This document shows, one piece after another, positions 58,922 through 64,000 of a DNA stretch of 64,000 bases. The stretch comes from DATDAH01 sp963725155 (GTDB lineage: Bacteria > Actinomycetota > Acidimicrobiia > Acidimicrobiales > DATDAH01): assembly GCA_963725155.1 (NCBI GenBank), contig CAVRXU010000009.1:62001-126000 (forward strand), in the 5' to 3' direction. The position numbers and the translations under genes were made by a program. The notes under the pieces are model-generated. The model did not search any database and was not told the origin of the DNA. It was given only the letters and a program-made list of their open reading frames with translations. Every line of letters starts with the position of its first letter. The stretch's first letter is position 1.

Positions 58922-60613
58922 ATGGAATCGGTCATCGAGGAGCTTGCGGAAGCCGCGCCTGCGGTCGACGCCAGATACGAGCCCACGGGCACCAGGGTCG
59001 ACGTGATCAAGGTCGACCACCGCGCTGGTGGCCGCCAAGTCCTGCACGAGATCTCGCTGTCGATCGCTCCCGGAGAGCTGGTCGCCCTGGCCGGGGGCAG
59101 CGGCGCGGGCAAGACGACCCTGCTCGAGATCATGGCCGGGCTCCGTCGGCCGGCCGACGGCACCGTGTTGCACGACGGCGTGCCGACCGGTGCGTCAGAG
59201 CAGGCCCCCGCGGTCGGCTACGTGCCCCAGGACGACATCATCCACCGCGAGTTGCCGCTGGGCCGGACCCTGCGCTTCGCCGCCGCGCTCCGGCTGCCGG
59301 CGGGTTCGTCGCCCGGCGAGATCGAGCAGGCCGTCGAGGCGACGCTGCGGGACCTGGACCTGACCGACCGGGCCGACGTCGCCGTGGGGGCCCTGTCGGG
59401 CGGCCAGCGCAAGCGGGCGAGCACGGCCGTCGAGCTGTTGGCCCGCCCCCGCCTCCTGCTGCTGGACGAGCCGACGTCGGGCCTCGACCCGGCCACCGCC
59501 GCGGAGGTGCTGGCTGTGCTCCGGCGCCTGGCCGGGCGGGGCGTCACGGTGGTGCTCACCACCCACGCCACGGCCGACATCGAGGTCTGTGACCGTGTCG
59601 TGTTCCTGGCCCGCGAGGGCCACCTCGCCTTCGCCGGCACCCCGACCGAGGCCAAGGGCTACTTCGAGGTCACCGACCTGACCCAGATCTACTGCCGCCT
59701 CACCCACGAGGAGACACCGGAAGCGTGGGGTCGGCGCTTCGCGGCGAGGCGGCGCCTGGTGCAGGTCCCTCCGGCCCGCGCCCCAGAGCCGAGGGCCCTC
59801 CCCATCGGTCCCTTGCACCAGTGGGCGCTGCTGACCCGCCGGGCCGCCGAGGTCATGACCCGCAACCGCCTCACCCTGGCGGTGCTGCTGGGCTCGCCCT
59901 TCCTGGTGACGGCCATGATGGCCGTCCTGTTCCAGCCCGGCGCCGTCGGGGCCCAGGATCCGGGGTCGATCGGGCCGGCCCAGACGGTGTTCTGGATCGC
60001 CTTCGCCGGGTTCTTCTTCGGGTTGACCTTCGGCCTGCTCCAGATCGTCGGAGAACTGGCGGTCTTCCGTCGGGAACACTTCGCCGGCGTGGGCATCGGC
60101 GCCTACGTCCTCTCGAAGGTCGCCGTGTTGGCACCATTGCTGGCGCTGGTGTCGGCGGGGCTGCTCGGTGTCCTGCGGGTCCTCGACCGACTGCCCGCCG
60201 CCGGGTGGGACACCTACACCAGCCTGTTCGTGACCCTCTTCATCGAGTCGCTGGCCGCCCTGGCCCTCGGCCTGCTGGCCTCGGCCGCGGTGGCCGACGC
60301 CGCCCAGGCCACCCTCGCCCTGCCGATGCTCTGCTTCCCGCAGGTGCTCTTCGCCGGGGCCGTGGTGCCCGTCGGGGACATGTCCGCCCCGGGTCGCGGC
60401 ATCAGCGTGCTCATGGCCAACCGTTGGGCCTTCGAGGCCCTCGGCCGGTCGCTGGGCCTCGACGCACTCACATCCCGCGTGGGGAGCCTGTCGGGTTACC
60501 AGGACGCCTTCAGCGGCTCACCGGCACAGGCCTGGGCCCTGCTGGCCGGCTTCGCCGTGGTCCTCACCGCCGCCACCATGGCCGTTCTCGGTCGCCGCTG
60601 CCGGACGACCTAG
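58922..60613 (+). CDS. ABCG-type ABC transporter (ATPase fused to permease)
   Basis: A 563-residue half-transporter. ATPase first: Walker A LAGGSGAGKTTLLEIMAG, signature LSGGQRKRASTAVELLA, Walker B LLLLDEPTSGLDPATA, then a switch His in VVLTTHATAD. The C-terminal half is an ABC2-type membrane domain with six helices (NRLTLAVLLGSPFLVTAMMA onwards). It probably dimerises and exports lipids or drugs. ATG 58922 has GAGGAG 8 nt upstream; the longer in-frame start would read through the aldolase fragment and is rejected. Confidence 0.88.
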   Translation: MESVIEELAEAAPAVDARYEPTGTRVDVIKVDHRAGGRQVLHEISLSIAPGELVALAGGSGAGKTTLLEIMAGLRRPADGTVLHDGVPTGASEQAPAVGYVPQDDIIHRELPLGRTLRFAAALRLPAGSSPGEIEQAVEATLRDLDLTDRADVAVGALSGGQRKRASTAVELLARPRLLLLDEPTSGLDPATAAEVLAVLRRLAGRGVTVVLTTHATADIEVCDRVVFLAREGHLAFAGTPTEAKGYFEVTDLTQIYCRLTHEETPEAWGRRFAARRRLVQVPPARAPEPRALPIGPLHQWALLTRRAAEVMTRNRLTLAVLLGSPFLVTAMMAVLFQPGAVGAQDPGSIGPAQTVFWIAFAGFFFGLTFGLLQIVGELAVFRREHFAGVGIGAYVLSKVAVLAPLLALVSAGLLGVLRVLDRLPAAGWDTYTSLFVTLFIESLAALALGLLASAAVADAAQATLALPMLCFPQVLFAGAVVPVGDMSAPGRGISVLMANRWAFEALGRSLGLDALTSRVGSLSGYQDAFSGSPAQAWALLAGFAVVLTAATMAVLGRRCRTT

Positions 60614-60696
60614 CCGGTGGTCACCGCGGCGGGCACTCGGGTCCGGATGCCTTCGGTGTGCTCAGCGGTGCTCATCGACCCCGAGACCCGGACCGC

Positions 60697-61184
60697 TCAG
60701 CCCCCGGCTGGGGCCGGCTCTCCCTGCCGCCAGTCGGGGACGCTCGGGGCGCCCTCCTCGAGCGAGCGCAGGTAGGTGACGAGTTGGGTCACCTGCTGGT
60801 CGGTCAGGGATCCGCCGTACTCCTGAGACCAGGCCGACATGTCCGACCCCGACACCCCTCCGGCGATCAGCAGGTGCATCTGGTCGTCGGTGGTCGAGCC
60901 GAGGAACTCGCTGACGGCCAGGGTGGGCGCGCTCCCCCACCCTGGGCGCCGTCGCCGTGGCATGACGCACAGTTCTGGTCGAAGAGCGTGCCGCCCAGCG
61001 CCGTGTAGGTGGCCGTCTGCTCGTGCTGCGCGTCCCGCCGGAGACCGGACTCCCGGAGCCGGTAGACGGGGAACCCCACGATGAGGATCGCCATGAAGAC
61101 CAGGCCCCAGGTGAGATAGCGATCGAGGCTCCGCTCCAGCCACTCGGGCTCGAAGGGGTCGGGGACCGGGCGGTCGCGAGGCAC
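60697..61184 (-). pseudogene. Membrane-anchored cytochrome c, frameshifted
   Basis: Frame 1 (from GTG 61184) encodes an N-terminal anchor (YLTWGLVFMAILIVGFPVYR) and haem site NCASCHGDGAQGG. The C-terminus with the Met ligand (GVSGSDMSAWSQEYGGSLTD, QQVTQLVTYLRSLEEG) is in another frame. The break is at a GGGGG run near 60931-60935 (minus strand GGTGGGGGAGC); one more G restores a normal protein. Homopolymer position makes a sequencing error plausible. It starts 1 nt after the Rieske stop, as the last gene of the bc-type operon. Confidence 0.82.
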
Positions 61185-61185
61185 C

Positions 61186-61677
61186 TCAGGCCCCTTCGAC
61201 GCAGCTGGGGCCGGCGGCCGGCGTGAGGAACTCGCTCGCCCCCGGCTCGGGGCCGTCGACCAGCGAGTCGGTGTCGGCCACCAGGATCCCGTTCTCGACG
61301 GTGAGCCCGTAGCGGTCCATGCCCCGGGGTGTCGGGCCGCTGATCCGCTCGCCGCCGATGTCGAACACCGACCCGTGGCACGGGCATTCGAACCGACCCG
61401 AGCTCTCGCAGAAGGGGACGCCGCAACCCAGGTGCGGGCACCGCTGGGAGAGGGCGAAGAACTGCCCGTCGGCGTTGGCCAGCCAGAGCCGGCCCTCACC
61501 GAAGTACTTGGCCGTGCCCACCGGCACCTGATCGGGGCTGCCCAGTGCGATCGGCCCCTTCGAGCCGCTGCCGGCGAGCGGTCGGAGGGCCTCCCAGGAG
61601 GTCCAACCGGCGGCGGCGACCAGGAGGGCCCCTCCGAGCTTCCATCCGGAGAGGAGCAGGTTGCGGCGAGACGTCAC
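61186..61677 (-). CDS. Rieske [2Fe-2S] protein
   Basis: A 163-residue membrane-anchored Rieske subunit. N-terminal twin-Arg/anchor region (SRRNLLLSGWKLGGALLVAA), then cluster motifs CPHLGC and CPCHGSVFD, with the later GPTPRGMDRYGL. It passes electrons from quinol to cytochrome c. GTG 61677 has GGAGG just upstream. It lies 8 nt after the cytochrome b gene. Confidence 0.92.
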   Translation of the reverse strand: MTSRRNLLLSGWKLGGALLVAAAGWTSWEALRPLAGSGSKGPIALGSPDQVPVGTAKYFGEGRLWLANADGQFFALSQRCPHLGCGVPFCESSGRFECPCHGSVFDIGGERISGPTPRGMDRYGLTVENGILVADTDSLVDGPEPGASEFLTPAAGPSCVEGA

Positions 61678-61685
61678 GATGCCTC

Positions 61686-63065
61686 CTAGAGCTCGAGGTA
61701 CACGTGGGTCCAGGGCGGCGTCCACTGCCACCCCGGGCCCCGGAAGAGCAGACCGACGACGGTCAGGGCGACGGCGATCACGATCAGCCCGACGAACACC
61801 AGGATGGCCACCTTCCGGTGCCTCGCCTCTGTGGCCGGGTTGCGGTCGACGTAAGGCAGGAGGACGAAGCCCAGGATCGCCGCCGCGGGCACGAAGATCC
61901 CCGCCACCAGCGGGTCGAAGTGGGACAGGAGCTCCTGCAACCCGACGAAGTACCACGGCGCCTTGGCCGGCTCCGGGGTGAGCTCGGGGTTGGCCAGGCC
62001 GCGTAGCGGGGCGGCGAAGGTGACGCCGAGGGCGAGCACCAAGGCACACGTGCCCAGGGCGACCACGGCGTGGCGCACCAGGAGGTGGGGCCAGGTGAAG
62101 ACCGTGTCGTCGACCAGGCGCTCCTCGGCGGTGACCGACTCGCGGTCCACGACCCCGAGCAGCCGGACCCGAGCAGGGGTGACGGCCACCTCGTCTCCCT
62201 CGACGGCGTCCTCGCCCGGGGGCAGGACCATGGCCGTCGCCCCGTCGGTGAGACCCTCGGCGAAGGCGCCCACCCCACCCCGGCGGACGGCGAAACCGTC
62301 CTTGCGCACGCGCCAGATGTGGACCATCAGGAACAGCCCGAGGGCGGCGGGGAGGACCGCCACGTGGAGCACGTAGAAGCGCAGCAGGGTCGTCTGGTTG
62401 ATCTGGTCACCGCCGATGAGCAGGTCCCGAATCGTGGTCCCGGCGATGGGGACGTAGTTCACGAGGTTGGTGCCGACGGTGACCGCCCAGTAGCTGAGCT
62501 GGTCCCAGGGCAGGAGGTAGCCCGTGAAGGAGAAGCCCAGGGTGGTGACGAGCAGCCCCATGCCGAGCACCCAGTTGAACTGTCGGGGCCGCTTGTACGC
62601 CCCGGCGAAGAACACCCGGGCCAGGTGGAGGAGGACCACCAACACCATGAGGTGGGCCGACCAGCGGTGGACGTTGCGGACCAGCTGACCGAAGCCGACC
62701 CCGGTGCGCAACTGCTGCATGTCGCCGTAGGCCGATGTCACCGACGGTGTGTAGAAGAACATCAGGTAGACGCCGGTGGTCAGCAGGATCATGAACAGGA
62801 CCGTGGCGATGTACCCGAGCCGCCACGAGTAGCGCAGGCGCAGGACCCGGGCGGGCACTTTGACGGGGTAGACGTGGAGGAACACGTTGCTGAAGGACTG
62901 CAGCGCCCGACCCCTCGGCGTGTCGAGGTTCGGATGACGGAACACCGACCGCCACGCCTCGCTCCGGGCCACGCGGCCCCGCCATCCGGTGACGGTCGGG
63001 TCGTTCCCCGGTTCCAGGGCGTCGGTGAGGACCTCGTCCCGGTCCACTTCGGTGGTGTCACCCAT
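61686..63065 (-). CDS. Cytochrome b of a bc-type complex
   Basis: A 459-residue membrane protein with an 80-residue soluble N-terminus and eight or so helices. Haem ligands: His133 and His147 (H-x13-H) and His234 and His249 (H-x14-H, as in b6). Qo region GYLLPWDQLSYW. The usual PEWY reads APWYF (PAKAPWYFVGLQELLSHFDP), so the catalytic Glu is missing, as in some menaquinol-using complexes. The b6 and subunit IV parts are fused with an unusual 70-residue loop (FAVRRGGVGAFAEGLTDGAT). Overlaps the flavoprotein gene by 8 nt. Confidence 0.9.
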   Translation of the reverse strand: MGDTTEVDRDEVLTDALEPGNDPTVTGWRGRVARSEAWRSVFRHPNLDTPRGRALQSFSNVFLHVYPVKVPARVLRLRYSWRLGYIATVLFMILLTTGVYLMFFYTPSVTSAYGDMQQLRTGVGFGQLVRNVHRWSAHLMVLVVLLHLARVFFAGAYKRPRQFNWVLGMGLLVTTLGFSFTGYLLPWDQLSYWAVTVGTNLVNYVPIAGTTIRDLLIGGDQINQTTLLRFYVLHVAVLPAALGLFLMVHIWRVRKDGFAVRRGGVGAFAEGLTDGATAMVLPPGEDAVEGDEVAVTPARVRLLGVVDRESVTAEERLVDDTVFTWPHLLVRHAVVALGTCALVLALGVTFAAPLRGLANPELTPEPAKAPWYFVGLQELLSHFDPLVAGIFVPAAAILGFVLLPYVDRNPATEARHRKVAILVFVGLIVIAVALTVVGLLFRGPGWQWTPPWTHVYLEL

Positions 63066-64000
63066 GGACGACCTCCTCGGCCTCGGTCATCACCAGTGCC
63101 CCGGGCGGGCAGCGGTTCACACAGAGGCCGCAGCGGATGCAGGCCTCCTCGTCGAGGAGGAGTGCGGACTGCGACGCCGTGCCGACGCCGGCGTCGGCCG
63201 CACCGACGATCGTGATGCAGTCGGTCGGACAGACGTCGACACAGAGGCCGCAGAGGATGCAGAGCTCGGGGCGGAGCATGATGTTGTCGAAGCAACGGAG
63301 GCAGCGCAGCGCCTCGAGCCGGGCACCCGCCCCGTCGTAGCCGACCTCCACCTCGCCGAAGCCCACCCTGCGGGCCAGGGCCACGCTCGGGATCTCGACC
63401 CGCTCGACGGCGTCGTAGGCCGTGGCCAGTCGGCGGTAGGCCGGCTTCGGGTGGAGCCGGATCTGCACAGCGGTGGCGTCGATCGGGTCCGCAGTGCCGT
63501 GGATCGACGCCGCGGCCCGGCGGCCGTCGCTGATGGCATCGATCAGGTTGCGGGGCCCGAAGGCGGCATCACCACCGGCCCAGAGGCGGGGGTGCGAGGT
63601 CCGCAGGCTCGCGGGGTCCACCAGCACGCCTCCGGCCCGGGTCCGTTCCACGCCGAGGGCCTCCGGGAGGAAGTCGAGGTCGGCCGCCTGGCCGACGGCC
63701 AGGATCACCGTGTCGGCGGGGATGGTCTCCTCCGTGTCCGGGATGAACACCGGCGAGAACCGACCCTGCTCGTCGAAGACGGAGGCCACGGCCACGGTCT
63801 CGAGGCCCCTCACGTGCCCGTCGCCGACCACCCGGTGCGGGCCGCGGCGGTAGATCACCCGGATCCCTTCGGCTTCGGCGTCGGCGATCTCCTCCGCCGC
63901 CGCGGGGATCTCCTCGGGCGACTCCAGGGCGATGACGGTGACGTCGCGGACCCCGGCCCGTCGCGCGGCCCGGGCCGCGTCGAGGGTCGTGGTCATGCCC
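63058..64000 (-). CDS. FAD/Fe-S oxidoreductase, GltD-like (5' end outside window)
   Basis: Partial; at least 314 residues, frame open at the window edge. A GltD-like NAD(P)/FAD region (ADTVILAVGQAADLDFLPEA, LWAGGDAAFGPRNLIDAISD) is followed by a cysteine-rich end with CLRC..., two ferredoxin-type sites CILCGLCVDVCPTDC and CIRCGLCVNRCPPGAL. It could move electrons between NAD(P)H or ferredoxin and the attached bc-type complex. Its stop overlaps the cytochrome b start by 8 nt, so the two are translationally linked. The first ATG in the window is internal (GMTTTLDAARAARRAG). Confidence 0.87.
   Translation of the reverse strand, partial: GMTTTLDAARAARRAGVRDVTVIALESPEEIPAAAEEIADAEAEGIRVIYRRGPHRVVGDGHVRGLETVAVASVFDEQGRFSPVFIPDTEETIPADTVILAVGQAADLDFLPEALGVERTRAGGVLVDPASLRTSHPRLWAGGDAAFGPRNLIDAISDGRRAAASIHGTADPIDATAVQIRLHPKPAYRRLATAYDAVERVEIPSVALARRVGFGEVEVGYDGAGARLEALRCLRCFDNIMLRPELCILCGLCVDVCPTDCITIVGAADAGVGTASQSALLLDEEACIRCGLCVNRCPPGALVMTEAEEVVHG

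Overview
The window is high-GC (about 70 % by eye), densely coded DNA with the traits of an actinobacterium. It has deazaflavin/F420-type enzymes, a WS/DGAT acyltransferase, DUF1918, many GTG starts and many leaderless starts. Family contents suggest Actinomycetota, but no rRNA or tRNA is present to fix the lineage. I see no CRISPR array, insertion sequence, phage or plasmid genes. Both ends cut genes: a DUF2786 protein at the left and an FAD/Fe-S oxidoreductase at the right.

Layout. 0-11 kb: group I truncated globin, a P1B-5 metal ATPase fused to hemerythrin, small membrane proteins, a Ddn-like reductase, a GMC oxidoreductase, an MFS exporter behind a 13-codon leader ORF, a PIG-V-like mannosyltransferase and a zinc alcohol dehydrogenase. 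11-15 kb: reductive pyrimidine catabolism (beta-ureidopropionase-like amidohydrolase, dihydropyrimidinase, TIGR03842-type F420 enzyme). 15-25 kb: a signalling block with a 1271-residue tandem cyclase/ATPase/TPR protein, three cyclic-nucleotide-binding (CNB) proteins (one fused to an MFS transporter) and two universal stress proteins. 24.7-27.4 kb: a secreted protein, its decayed copy, and a PIN/RHH toxin-antitoxin pair between them. 27.4-34.7 kb: sugar oxidation (GMC oxidoreductase, GH15, zwf, a frameshifted ndh, aldose epimerase). 34.7-43.4 kb: stress protein, SDR, hydrolase, LuxR-TPR regulator, an MBL/GAF fusion, and phosphate transport. 43.3-47 kb: WS/DGAT, a lipoprotein, CBS and DUF1918 proteins. 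47-53.3 kb: an eight-gene group 3b [NiFe]-hydrogenase operon with its own CNB protein. 53.4-58.6 kb: class I aldolase, then a tyrosinase/HEAT/Sco-like operon, VOC protein and dodecin. 58.6-58.8 kb: tails of two genes that exist intact elsewhere in the window. 58.9-64 kb: ABCG-type transporter and a bc-type complex (flavo-Fe/S subunit, cytochrome b, Rieske, frameshifted cytochrome c).

The strongest pattern is regulatory. The gene content (stress proteins, globin, P-type ATPase, Ddn-like reductase, WS/DGAT, CBS, DUF1918, group 3b hydrogenase) resembles the hypoxia/dormancy (DosR/DevR) regulon of mycobacteria. Six promoter regions carry a 14-bp palindrome-like box of the DosR type (GGGACC-WW core). 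In each, a -10 hexamer of form NANNNT lies exactly where it should if the box is centred 42.5 bp upstream of transcription start. Independently, about a dozen start codons sit exactly 6 nt after an NANNNT hexamer, which is the geometry of leaderless transcripts. I used this to choose several starts. No DosR/DosS gene is in the window, so the regulator is inferred.

Together the genes depict an aerobe equipped for oxygen or energy limitation. Hydrogen and NAD(P)H exchange, haem/non-haem diiron sensing or transport, storage-lipid synthesis, stress proteins and a cyclic-nucleotide network lie beside sugar and pyrimidine catabolism and an alternative quinol-oxidising complex.
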